Of a DNA stretch of 51,397 nucleotides, positions 15,606 through 25,768 are shown piece after piece. The notes beneath the pieces were generated by a model. It worked only from the letters and a program-made list of their open reading frames with translations. It searched no databases and was not told where the DNA came from. Position 1 is the first letter of the stretch. Every line of letters begins with the position of its first letter. The DNA lies in NCBI GenBank assembly GCA_000482765.1, contig AXWR01000023.1:1-51397 (forward strand), given 5' to 3'. The position numbers were made by a program, and so were the translations under genes. This DNA comes from Meiothermus taiwanensis DSM 14542. GTDB taxonomy: Bacteria; Deinococcota; Deinococci; Deinococcales; Thermaceae.

Positions 15606-16610
15606 ATGCTCAAAAAGGCTTCGCAGATTGTTACAAGCGCGGTTGAATCGGGTCGAATACCGGGGGCTGCACTGGGCGTGGTGGGCCTGGATGGTTCCAT
15701 GGAGATGTTTTGCAGCGGGGTCAAGCACCTGCAAAAACCAGCACCGGTTGACCCCGATACCCTTTTTGACCTGGCCAGCCTGACCAAGGTGCTCTTCACC
15801 GTGCCGCAGGTGCTGCATTTGGTGGAGGAGGGGCTGGCCGACCTGGACGACCCGCTCTCGAGCTTCCTGCCCGAGCTGGCCTGGATGCAGGGAAACGAGC
15901 TGCCCAGCCGCACCCTAAGGCAGCTGCTAACGCATGTGGCCGGGTTGCCGGCCTGGGAGGCCGTTTATACCTGGGGTGGGGAGGCTCACACCCTCAAGCA
16001 CCGGGTTTTGCAGCACCGCTGGGTAGTGGGGCCGGCGGGCGCGCATGTGTACTCGGATATTGGCTACATCCTGCTGGGGTTGGTGCTGGAGCGGGTAAGG
16101 GGTAAGGGCTTGGATGTTTTTACCCTTCCGGAGGGCCTGGTGTTCAACCCCCCCAACCCCGAGCAGTGTGCTGCTACCGAGCACGACCCCTGGCGCGGGC
16201 GGGTTCTGCAGGGTGAGGTGCACGACGAGAACTGCTTTGCCCTGGGCGGTGCTACCGGGCACGCCGGGCTTTTTGGCAGTCTGAAGGGTGTTCTGGCCTA
16301 TGTCCACCGTCTGATGAAGGGCGAGGTGCTCTCCCCGGCGGCACTGGCGGAGATGCGGCGTCCGCAGCATGCCGAGCGGGCCCTGGGCTGGCTTGTGCCA
16401 AACCCTCCCTACAGCGGCGGCAGCCTGTGCAGCCGCCAGACCCTGGGACACACCGGGTTTACCGGAACGGGGGTCTGGATGGATTTTGAGCGGGGCTATG
16501 CCTGGGTTTTGCTGACCAACCGGGTACACCCCAGCCGGCACCGGGAAACCGGCGTCCAGGAACTGCGCCGGGCGGTGGGCAATGCCATTGCGGCTGCTTG
16601 GAAAGGCTGA
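15606..16610 (+). CDS. Beta-lactamase-family (class C-like) serine hydrolase
   Basis: The 334-residue protein has the serine penicillin-recognising fold: SxxK as Ser58-Leu-Thr-Lys61, the second motif Tyr149-Ser-Asp151, and a KTG-like HTG in LGHTGFTGTG. No signal peptide is visible, so it may be cytoplasmic, as with the YbbE-type enzymes that sit beside muropeptide-recycling genes. It may act as an esterase or peptidase rather than on antibiotics. It is divergent from anmK over 52 bp. Confidence 0.85.
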   Translation: MLKKASQIVTSAVESGRIPGAALGVVGLDGSMEMFCSGVKHLQKPAPVDPDTLFDLASLTKVLFTVPQVLHLVEEGLADLDDPLSSFLPELAWMQGNELPSRTLRQLLTHVAGLPAWEAVYTWGGEAHTLKHRVLQHRWVVGPAGAHVYSDIGYILLGLVLERVRGKGLDVFTLPEGLVFNPPNPEQCAATEHDPWRGRVLQGEVHDENCFALGGATGHAGLFGSLKGVLAYVHRLMKGEVLSPAALAEMRRPQHAERALGWLVPNPPYSGGSLCSRQTLGHTGFTGTGVWMDFERGYAWVLLTNRVHPSRHRETGVQELRRAVGNAIAAAWKG

Positions 16611-16611
16611 T

Positions 16612-16722
16612 TTACTCCAGGGCCTCGTCGGCTGGGGCACCCTCGAGGACACCCTGCCATAGCAGCACCAGGATCGGTACAGCGACCACCAGAAGCAGCA
16701 GCAACGACACAAGCCCTTCCAC
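16612..16722 (-). CDS. Putative 36-residue single-helix membrane protein
   Basis: A GTG-initiated frame encodes 36 residues: a short acidic start (VEGL), a continuous hydrophobic segment of about 20 residues (LLLLLVVAVPILVLLW is its core), and an acidic tail ending DEALE. The stop lies just after the convergent serine-hydrolase gene. TACCTT (16729-16734) is 6 nt before the GTG, the same leaderless geometry as neighbouring genes. The hydrophobic core followed by a charged tail is unlike random GC-rich sequence, but there is no homology evidence. Confidence 0.45.
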   Translation of the reverse strand: MEGLVSLLLLLVVAVPILVLLWQGVLEGAPADEALE

Positions 16723-16759
16723 AACGCTAAGGTAGCCCGGATTGGTCAGGGGGTGGTCA

Positions 16760-16941
16760 TACCGGATTCAAAAAGATAATCTTCAAACAAGAAACATTCA
16801 GAGGCTCCTAGAGCACACCCCTCGCTACGCTCGGCGAAGAAAGCGTATCCCTTCCAAGGGGCGGTATCGCCCTCCACTACGCGGATAACTTCGGTCGGGT
16901 TAGTTTGCCGCCATCCGGCGCCGAACTAACCGAATCTGGTA
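16760..16941 (+). mobile_element. MITE-like repeat, full copy A (182 bp)
   Basis: It is bounded by TACCGGATTC and GAATCTGGTA, imperfect terminal inverted repeats that begin and end with TA. It contains an AT-rich arm, a GC-rich block with several small hairpins (around CCCTCGCTACGCTCGGCG and GGGGCGGTATCGCCC) and a strong hairpin with GGTTAGTT/AACTAACC arms. It lacks 12 bp (ATCTTTTTGAAT) present in copy B at 41106-41299, which otherwise matches over nearly all its length in the opposite orientation. No ORF is inside. Its right end abuts the stop codon of the 81-residue gene. Confidence 0.85.
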
Positions 16942-17187
16942 TCAGTTGGAAGCCTCGTCGCGGCTGGGGTGTTTGCGCTTGGAGGATTGATTGGCCCTGA
17001 TGCCGGCCTCGAAGTCGATCTCCATGGGGGGGCGGTCGTCCATATCCACAAACACCGAGGGGTGGCTGGGCCGCTTCCGCGGCTGTTGTGGAGCGCCCGA
17101 ACGCTGGCTCAGGCGCCCCAGCTGGAAGGAGGTCAGCGCGACCAGCGCCAGCAGCACCAGCACCCCTAAGGCCCATTCCAGGGACAT
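16942..17187 (-). CDS. Small single-pass membrane protein, unknown function
   Basis: The 81-residue protein has one N-terminal transmembrane helix (about residues 4-24), then a basic, proline-rich cytoplasmic tail with an acidic patch near PPMEIDFEAG. I do not recognise the family. TAGCAT (17194-17199) lies 6 nt before the ATG, and the frame is preferred over an overlapping 99-residue frame whose translation is low-complexity. recG lies 43 bp upstream on the same strand, so read-through is possible. The MITE copy begins at the base after its stop codon. Confidence 0.65.
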   Translation of the reverse strand: MSLEWALGVLVLLALVALTSFQLGRLSQRSGAPQQPRKRPSHPSVFVDMDDRPPMEIDFEAGIRANQSSKRKHPSRDEASN

Positions 17188-17230
17188 GGCTTTATGCTAC
17201 TGCAAAATGCCGGGGCGTGCCGAACCCCCT

Positions 17231-19582
<2,352 letters not shown>

Positions 19583-19675
19583 TCTAGCGAAGCCCCCAGA
19601 TTCTTTTGTGGTGGGCCTTCGGCAATGTCAAAAAGGTCATGGTTTGGGAAAGGCTGGTTCGTATACTTGGTGGGT

Positions 19676-20908
19676 ATGGCTTTATCTCAAGTTGAAGTGT
19701 TGCCCAACGGCCTGACGCTGGCCGTGGAAGAACGCCCCTGGACACCGGGTGTGGCCATGCAGCTTCTGGTTCCGGTGGGCGCGGTGAACGACCCCGAGGG
19801 CATGGAGGGCGCGGCCAGCCTGCTGGAGGGCTGGCTATGGAAAGGGGCCGGCAGCCGCGACGCGAGGGCCCTGGCCGAGGCCTTCGACGACCTGGGGGTG
19901 CGCCGGGGCAGCAGCAGCGCCCTCGAGTACACCACCTTTGCCGCGCAGTTCCTGGCCGACAAGCTGGAGGCGGTGCTGGGGTTGTATGCCGATGTGCTGA
20001 TGCGCCCCCACCTGCCCAGCGAGGCCCTCGAGGCCGTGCGGCAGATCGCCCTGCAGGAGCTGGCCGCACTGGAAGACCAGCCCCCCAAGAAGATGTTGGC
20101 CGCCCTGCGCCGGGCGGTGTTTGCCAGCCCCCACGGGCGCAACCCCAGCGGGCAGGAGGCCCACCTCAAAGCCATCTCCGCCGAGGCCCTGCGGGCCGAC
20201 TTTGCCCGGCGCTACGCCCCCCAGGGGGCCATTCTGGCCCTGGTGGGCGGTATCGGCTTTGAAGAGGCCAGGCAGGCTGTCCTGAACGCTTTTGGAGCCT
20301 GGAGCGGGGCGGGGGCGGGCTACCCACCGGTTGAGCTGGCGCCGGTGCGCACCCTGCACCTCGAGCAGGAGACCGCCCAGGTGCAGATTGGCCTGATCTA
20401 CCCCGACATCTCCTTCGAGCACCCCGAGTTCTACAGCGCCCGCCTGGCCGCGCAGGTGCTCTCGGGGGGCAGCAGCAGCCGCCTGTTCACCGAGGTGCGG
20501 GAGAAGCGGGGCCTGGTCTACTCGGTCTACGCTGCGCCCAACGGTGTCAAAGGCTACAGCTACCTGACCGCTTACGCCGGTACCACCCCCGAGCGGGCCG
20601 ACGAGACCCTGCGGGTGATGCAGGCCGAAATTGCCCGCCTGGCCGAAGGGGTGCGCGAGGAGGAGCTCGAGCGCACCAAGGTGGGCCTGCGGGCGGCTTT
20701 GGTGATGCAGGACGAGTCCTCGCGCTCGAGGGCCGCCAGCATCGCCCGCGACCTTTACCTGCTGGGCCGGGTGCGCACCCTGGACGAGATCGAGGCCCAG
20801 ATTGCAGCCGTAGACGTGGCGCGCATCAACCGCTACCTGGCCGCCCACCCCTACCAGAACCCCTGGATTGCCACCCTGGGGCCGCGCAAGCTGGTGGCTG
20901 CTGAATAG
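19676..20908 (+). CDS. M16-family peptidase-like subunit without the zinc motif
   Basis: This 410-residue M16B-type protein carries SLLEG where the HxxEH zinc site should be, so it cannot bind the catalytic zinc. It keeps the REKRGLVYSVY segment with the Arg/Tyr pair that contacts substrate in the second half of M16 enzymes. The next gene has the opposite pattern, so the two probably form one heterodimeric protease. The upstream in-frame ATG at 19496 is rejected. TATACT (19662-19667) is 8 nt before the ATG at 19676. It is divergent from recG. Confidence 0.9.
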   Translation: MALSQVEVLPNGLTLAVEERPWTPGVAMQLLVPVGAVNDPEGMEGAASLLEGWLWKGAGSRDARALAEAFDDLGVRRGSSSALEYTTFAAQFLADKLEAVLGLYADVLMRPHLPSEALEAVRQIALQELAALEDQPPKKMLAALRRAVFASPHGRNPSGQEAHLKAISAEALRADFARRYAPQGAILALVGGIGFEEARQAVLNAFGAWSGAGAGYPPVELAPVRTLHLEQETAQVQIGLIYPDISFEHPEFYSARLAAQVLSGGSSSRLFTEVREKRGLVYSVYAAPNGVKGYSYLTAYAGTTPERADETLRVMQAEIARLAEGVREEELERTKVGLRAALVMQDESSRSRAASIARDLYLLGRVRTLDEIEAQIAAVDVARINRYLAAHPYQNPWIATLGPRKLVAAE

Positions 20909-20928
20909 ATCTGCTTCCCGGAGTAACC

Positions 20929-22167
20929 ATGACCCTGACCCGACCGACCCTGACCTTCCGACAAACCACCCTTGAGAACGGACTCACCGTCATCGCCGAG
21001 ATCAACCCCGAGGCCAAGAGTGTGGCCCTGGGCTACTTCTGCAAGACCGGCAGCCGCGACGAGACCCCGGAGATCGCGGGCGTTTCGCACTTTCTGGAGC
21101 ACATGCTGTTCAAAGGTACCGAGCGGCGCGACGCCTTGCAGGTCAACCTCGAGTTCGACCAGATGGGGGCCCAGTACAACGCCTACACCTCGGAGGAGAA
21201 CACCGTTTACTACGGGGCGGTGCTGCCCGAGTTCGCCCCCCGGCTCTTGGAGCTGTGGAGCGACCTGATGCGCCCGGCTTTGCGCCAGGAAGACTTCGAG
21301 ACCGAGAAGCAGGTCATCCTCGAGGAGATCGCCCTCTACGAAGACCGCCCCAACGTGATGCTCTTCGACTGGGGGCGGGCCCGCTATTTTGCCGGGCACC
21401 CGCTGGGGAATAGCGTGCTGGGCACCACCCAGTCCATCACCGCCCTGACCCGCGAGCAGATGGCTCTGTACCAGGCCCGGCGCTACGCCCCCTCCAACCT
21501 GGTGCTGGCCCTGGCGGGCCGGGTGGACTGGGAGCGCACCCTCGAGCAGGTGGCCGCGCTCACCGCTTCCTGGCCCAAGGGCCGCGCCGAAAGGGCCTAC
21601 CCGGCGCTGAACCCGGCGGTGGGCGAGCTGCGCGAACCCTACCCCAAGGCCACCCAGACCTACCTGGCGGTTTTTGCCCCGGGGGTCTCGGCCCAGGACC
21701 CGCGCCGCTACGCGGCCCATATCCTGGCCAACATCCTGGGGGAGGAGGGCAACAGCCGCCTGCACTGGGCCCTGACCGATAAAGGGCTGGTGGAGTCGGT
21801 GGGGGCCGGGGTAGACGAGGCCGACCAGGCCGGTATGTTTTACATCTACGCCCAGACCGACCCCGCCAACGAAGAGCGGGTCAAGGCCGTGCTGCGCGAG
21901 GAACTCACCCGCCTCGAGCGCCAGGGGGTGCGCCCGGAGGAGCTCGAGCGGGCCAAAAACAAACTGGCCACCGCCCTGGTGTTTGCTGGCGAAACCCCCA
22001 TGCAGCGCCTGATGAGCGTGGGCCTCCAGTACCTCTACAACCAGAGCTACGAGCCCCTGAGCGAGGTGGCCCGCAAGGTGGAGGCCGTCACGCTGGACGA
22101 TGTGAATGGCTTGCTGGAGACCCGGCCCTTCAGCCGGAGCTTCTTCTACAGCCTGGTGCCGGCCTAG
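20929..22167 (+). CDS. M16-family zinc metallopeptidase, catalytic subunit
   Basis: The 412-residue M16B protein has the inverted zinc motif HFLEH (His54, Glu57, His58) and the distal ligand near Glu133 in LEEIALYED. Its second half lacks the Arg/Tyr pair (it reads TDKGLVESVGAGVD). It follows the non-catalytic subunit by 20 bp, with CGGAG about 7 nt before the ATG. The two proteins are nearly equal in size, as expected for a clam-shell heterodimer. The substrate is unknown; related enzymes degrade signal or short peptides. Confidence 0.94.
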   Translation: MTLTRPTLTFRQTTLENGLTVIAEINPEAKSVALGYFCKTGSRDETPEIAGVSHFLEHMLFKGTERRDALQVNLEFDQMGAQYNAYTSEENTVYYGAVLPEFAPRLLELWSDLMRPALRQEDFETEKQVILEEIALYEDRPNVMLFDWGRARYFAGHPLGNSVLGTTQSITALTREQMALYQARRYAPSNLVLALAGRVDWERTLEQVAALTASWPKGRAERAYPALNPAVGELREPYPKATQTYLAVFAPGVSAQDPRRYAAHILANILGEEGNSRLHWALTDKGLVESVGAGVDEADQAGMFYIYAQTDPANEERVKAVLREELTRLERQGVRPEELERAKNKLATALVFAGETPMQRLMSVGLQYLYNQSYEPLSEVARKVEAVTLDDVNGLLETRPFSRSFFYSLVPA

Positions 22168-22175
22168 GGGTGGGG

Positions 22176-23081
22176 ATGCGCTGGGCCTTGCTGCTTCTGG
22201 CCTGGCTTTGGGCCGTTGCCTTCGCCCAGAGCGCCCTGGAGCTGGAGGTGCTTCAGCGAACCAACCAGGTACGCCAGGAACGCGGTCTGCGGCCCTTGCA
22301 ATGGGACGCGCTGGCCTACAAGGCAGCCCTGGGGCACGCCCGGGATATGCTGGAGCGCAACTTCTTTGCCCACCAGAACCCGGAGGGCCTGGGGGCTGCC
22401 GAGCGGATGCGGGCCGCGGGGGTGCTCGAGGTCATGGTGGGGGAGAACCTGGCCCGTTTCGAGGGCTACCCCGACCCCGAAATCCCCCAGCGGGCGCTGG
22501 TGGGCTGGATGAACAGCCCCGGCCACCGGGCCAACCTGCTCAAGCCGGAGTTCACCCACCTGGGGGTGGCCCTGGTGCGCCAGGGACAGCGGGTGATGGT
22601 GGTGCAGAACTTCATCGCCCGGCCCTTCGACCCCCAGGTGCGCCTGACCCCCGCCCAGGCCGAGCGCACCGTTCTGGTTCTTTCGGGGAGCGCCCCCGGT
22701 ACGGTGGGGGTGTTTGTGGGCAACAACCTCTATGCCCGGCTCAACCCCCCCATCCAAGCCCGCCTCGAGCTGCCCCCCAGCGCCGAGGTGAGCTTTGCGC
22801 TCTTCGACGGCCAGACCTGGTGGGCCACCCAGAACGGCCAGCGCGGCCTGCGCCTCGAGCAGACCCTGGAGCGGAGCGCTGTACCCGGCCAGCGCATCTC
22901 GCTGGGCCTGCCGGCGGGCAGCTTCACCCTGGCGGTGGGCGCACAACCGCGCTTCTGGCAGAACGTTGCGGGGCCGGTGCGCCTCGAGCTCACCCTCCCC
23001 AGCACCCTGGAAGCGCTGTGGCTGGGCCTGCGCCAGGGCAACAGCATCAGCTACAGCCACCGCATTCCCCTGAAGCCCTAA
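22176..23081 (+). CDS. Secreted CAP/SCP-domain protein
   Basis: The 301-residue protein has a signal peptide (MRWALLLLAWLWAVAFA) and a CAP domain to about residue 150, with HARDMLERNFFAHQNPEG, the GENLA box and NSPGHRANLL. The second half is beta-rich with no assigned domain. The CAP family is extracellular, and most bacterial members have no proven activity. The ATG at 22176 is chosen over GTG at 22170 because AGGGG lies before it. It starts 8 bp after the M16 gene, so it probably shares its transcript. Confidence 0.88.
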   Translation: MRWALLLLAWLWAVAFAQSALELEVLQRTNQVRQERGLRPLQWDALAYKAALGHARDMLERNFFAHQNPEGLGAAERMRAAGVLEVMVGENLARFEGYPDPEIPQRALVGWMNSPGHRANLLKPEFTHLGVALVRQGQRVMVVQNFIARPFDPQVRLTPAQAERTVLVLSGSAPGTVGVFVGNNLYARLNPPIQARLELPPSAEVSFALFDGQTWWATQNGQRGLRLEQTLERSAVPGQRISLGLPAGSFTLAVGAQPRFWQNVAGPVRLELTLPSTLEALWLGLRQGNSISYSHRIPLKP

Positions 23082-23133
23082 GCCCTACCCTTCCCTTGCC
23101 GATAAGAGATCGTCCGTAGAGGAGCTGGTTTGG

Positions 23134-24009
23134 ATGGAAGCTCGAGTTCTCTTCGCCATTGCCCTCACCATCCTGCCCTGGGCCTCGGCCTTTGCCGGGA
23201 TCCGGGCCGGCCTGCACGACTACAGCCCCGCGCACCTCACCTTGCTGCGCTTTCTGGTGGCCTCGAGCGTAATGCTGATTTATGCCCTGTGGGTGCGGAT
23301 GCCGATGCCCGAGCGGCGCGACTGGCCGGCCATCTTCGGGCTGGGGTTTTTGGGCATTACCGTCTACCACACCGCCCTCAATTTTGGGCAGGTCACGGTG
23401 AAAGCTGGCCCGGCGGCCCTCCTGATTGCGGTGGGGCCGGTGTTTGTGGCCCTGATGTCCTATTTTTTCCTGCGGGAGCGGCTCTCGGCCTGGGGCTGGC
23501 TGGGCATTGCGGTGGCCTTTACCGGGGTGGCCCTGATTGCGGTGGGCAACCATCCCGGTAGTTTTCAGCTCGAGCCCGGCGCTTTGCTGATTGTGCTCTC
23601 GGCCTTTGTGACCTCGGTGTATTTTGTGTTCCAGCGGCGCCTGGCACGTAAGTACAACCCCCTCAACTTCACGGCCTACACCATCTGGGCCGGTACGCTG
23701 CCCCTTCTGGCCTTCTGGCCGGGGCTCTTAGCCGAGGTGCGGGCGGCCTCGCCCCAGGCCACCTGGAGCGTGATCTACCTGGGGGTGCTGCCCGGCGGCC
23801 TTTCGTACCTGACCTGGAACTACGCCCTGAGCCGCGCCCCGGCCTCGCAGGTGACCAGTTTTCTGTATGTCTCCCCGGTGCTTGCCACCCTGATTGCCTA
23901 CCTCTGGCTGGGGGAAGTGCCCGGCTTGCTGGCCCTGGTGGGCGGGGGTATTGCGCTGGTGGGGGTGATCATCGTGAACACGCTGGGGAGGGTGACCAAG
24001 GATGCTTAG
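23134..24009 (+). CDS. EamA/DMT-superfamily transporter
   Basis: The 291-residue protein has ten hydrophobic segments arranged as two EamA repeats of five (about 1-140 and 150-285). It shows typical turns such as ALNFGQVTVKAGPAALLIAVGPVF and LSYLTWNYALSRAPASQVTSFLYVSPV. DMT members usually export or exchange small metabolites; the substrate cannot be read. GAGGAG lies about 9 nt before the ATG. It ends just before the three-armed palindrome. Confidence 0.88.
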   Translation: MEARVLFAIALTILPWASAFAGIRAGLHDYSPAHLTLLRFLVASSVMLIYALWVRMPMPERRDWPAIFGLGFLGITVYHTALNFGQVTVKAGPAALLIAVGPVFVALMSYFFLRERLSAWGWLGIAVAFTGVALIAVGNHPGSFQLEPGALLIVLSAFVTSVYFVFQRRLARKYNPLNFTAYTIWAGTLPLLAFWPGLLAEVRAASPQATWSVIYLGVLPGGLSYLTWNYALSRAPASQVTSFLYVSPVLATLIAYLWLGEVPGLLALVGGGIALVGVIIVNTLGRVTKDA

Positions 24010-24017
24010 CCCTGCTC

Positions 24018-24104
24018 GCGTTTCCCACAATTGCCTGCCCCACGGTGGCAGGCAATTTACCCAGTACAGCAAAATACGCTGTACTGGGTATTCGTGGGAA
24101 ACGC
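24018..24104. repeat. Three-armed palindrome (perfect three-way junction)
   Basis: Three stems abut with almost no unpaired bases. The outer stem pairs 24018-24028 with 24094-24104 (GCGTTTCCCAC/GTGGGAAACGC). Inner stem 1 pairs 24029-24039 with 24047-24057 (AATTGCCTGCC/GGCAGGCAATT). Inner stem 2 pairs 24058-24070 with 24078-24090 (TACCCAGTACAGC/GCTGTACTGGGTA). Loops are 7 nt each, and three bases separate stem 2 from the outer stem. It lies between the EamA gene and def and has no coding frame or T-run. Function is unknown: it may be a repetitive extragenic element, a transposon end or a processing site. Confidence 0.9.
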
Positions 24105-24160
24105 TCTGCGGGCCTGCCTCCCAATAACCGCGTCTTCCTACCGGTACAATCAACAAAGAT

Positions 24161-24745
24161 ATGGCCGAGATTCTTCCCATCCGCCTGTACGGCGACCCTG
24201 TCTTGAAGAAAAAAGCCCTGCCGGTGCAGGACTTTAGCGGCATACCCCAGCTAGCCGAGAACATGCTCGAGACCATGTTCGAGGCCCGGGGGGTGGGGCT
24301 GGCCGCCCCGCAGGTGGGTGTGAGCCAGCGGCTGTTTGTGGCCGCCGAGTACCTGGACGACGATGAGGAGGAAGGCCCCGAGGCCAACCTCAAGACCCGC
24401 GTCAAGCAGCTGTATGTGATGGTGAACCCCGTCATCACCTACCGCGCGGGCCGGCAGTCCATCCTCGAGGGCTGCCTTTCGCTGCCGGGCCTGTACGCCG
24501 AGGGGGCCCAGCGCGACCTAGAGGTGCGGGTCGAGTACCAGGACGAGCACGGCCAGAAGAAGGTGCTCGAGGCCGAGGGCTACCTGGCGGTGGTTATGCA
24601 GCACGAGATCGACCACCTCGACGGCATCCTGTTCTTCCAGCGCATGTCCTTTGCCGACCGGCAGAAATTCCTCGAGGAGCACCGCGAAGACCTGGCCGAG
24701 TTCCAGCGCCAGGCCAAGGCCTTTTTGCGAGAAGCCAAGCGATGA
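24161..24745 (+). CDS. def: Peptide deformylase
   Basis: Def removes the N-formyl group from new proteins. The 194 residues hold the three family motifs: GVGLAAPQ, EGCLSLPG (Cys metal ligand) and HEIDHLDG (two His ligands and catalytic Glu). An acidic insert (DDDEEEG) lies between motifs 1 and 2. TACAAT (24145-24150) lies 10 nt before the ATG. The stop overlaps the fmt start by four bases, the classical def-fmt arrangement. Confidence 0.96.
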   Translation: MAEILPIRLYGDPVLKKKALPVQDFSGIPQLAENMLETMFEARGVGLAAPQVGVSQRLFVAAEYLDDDEEEGPEANLKTRVKQLYVMVNPVITYRAGRQSILEGCLSLPGLYAEGAQRDLEVRVEYQDEHGQKKVLEAEGYLAVVMQHEIDHLDGILFFQRMSFADRQKFLEEHREDLAEFQRQAKAFLREAKR

Positions 24746-25707
24746 CCAGCGAGACCATCCCAACCCACTCCAACCCACGTCGCAGGGTGGCCTTTTTCGG
24801 CTCCCCGGCCTGGGCGGTGCCGGTGCTCGAGGCCCTCTACCAGCAGCACCAGGTGGTGCTGGTGGTGACCCAGCCCGACAAACCGGCGGGCCGGGGGCTC
24901 AAGCTCACGCCCTGCCCGGTGGCCGCCTGGGCCGAGGCCCAGGGCCTGCGGGTCGAGAAGCCCGCCAAGCTGCGCAAGAACCTCGAGTTCACGGAGCTTT
25001 TCCGGGAGATCGGCCCGGAGGTGGCGGTCACGGCGGCCTACGGCAAAATTCTGCCTGCCGAACTGCTGGAAATTCCCCGGTTCGGCTTCCTCAACCTGCA
25101 TCCCTCCGACCTGCCCAAGTACCGCGGCCCGGCCCCGGTGCAGTGGACGCTGATCCACGGCGAGACCGAGACCGCCGTCTGCATCATGCAGACCGACGTG
25201 GGCATGGACACCGGCCCGGTGGTGGCCCGCTGGCGCACCCCGGTGGATCCCGAGGAAACCGCCGTGGAGCTTTCCAACCGCCTGCGCGACAAAGGGATCG
25301 AGCTGTTATTGGAGGCCCTGGCCGACCTCGAGCACCTGCAACCCCAGCCCCAGCCCGCCCTGGGCACCCACGCCCCCATGCTGCAAAAAGAGGACGGAAA
25401 AATCGTCTGGGAGCGTAGCGCCGAGGAAATCTACAACCGCCACCGGGGGGTACAGCCCTGGCCGGGAAGCTGGTTCGAGCACCAGGGCAGGCGGGTGAAG
25501 GTTCTGCAGATGTCGAGGGATGTGCCGGAACGGCCTACAACCCGTGCCGAACCAAGCACGGTTCTGCACCTGGCCGATGGGCTATGGGTGGCCGCCGCGC
25601 AGGGGAGCCTCCTGCTGAAAGAGGTGCAGCCCGAGGGGAAGAAGCCCATGCCGGCCGCCGACTGGGCGAGGGGGGCCCGCCTGCGGGTGGGCGACCGGCT
25701 GGGCTGA
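24742..25707 (+). CDS. fmt: Methionyl-tRNA formyltransferase
   Basis: Fmt formylates initiator Met-tRNA using 10-formyl-tetrahydrofolate. The 321 residues include the Rossmann start VAFFGSPAWAVPVL, the folate and catalytic segment GFLNLHPSDLPKYRGPAPVQW (Asn, His), the later catalytic Asp in MQTDVGMDTGPV, and a C-terminal OB-like tRNA-binding domain. The ATGA overlap with def indicates coupled translation. Confidence 0.96.
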   Translation: MTSETIPTHSNPRRRVAFFGSPAWAVPVLEALYQQHQVVLVVTQPDKPAGRGLKLTPCPVAAWAEAQGLRVEKPAKLRKNLEFTELFREIGPEVAVTAAYGKILPAELLEIPRFGFLNLHPSDLPKYRGPAPVQWTLIHGETETAVCIMQTDVGMDTGPVVARWRTPVDPEETAVELSNRLRDKGIELLLEALADLEHLQPQPQPALGTHAPMLQKEDGKIVWERSAEEIYNRHRGVQPWPGSWFEHQGRRVKVLQMSRDVPERPTTRAEPSTVLHLADGLWVAAAQGSLLLKEVQPEGKKPMPAADWARGARLRVGDRLG

Positions 25708-25768
25708 CCCAGCTTTGCTAGCCAGCTATCGGAAAAACACCGCCTGATTCATAATGGGGGCGTAGCCC

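Noticed and set aside
15554..15913. N-terminal extension of the anmK frame to 15913
   Set aside because: It would cross the divergent promoters and the 5' end of the serine hydrolase, and the extension does not match the AnmK N-terminus.
16877..17176. 99-residue alternative frame over the 81-residue gene
   Set aside because: Its translation is Gly/Ala-rich without a membrane helix and it runs into the MITE; the 81-residue frame has a proper helix and -10 box.
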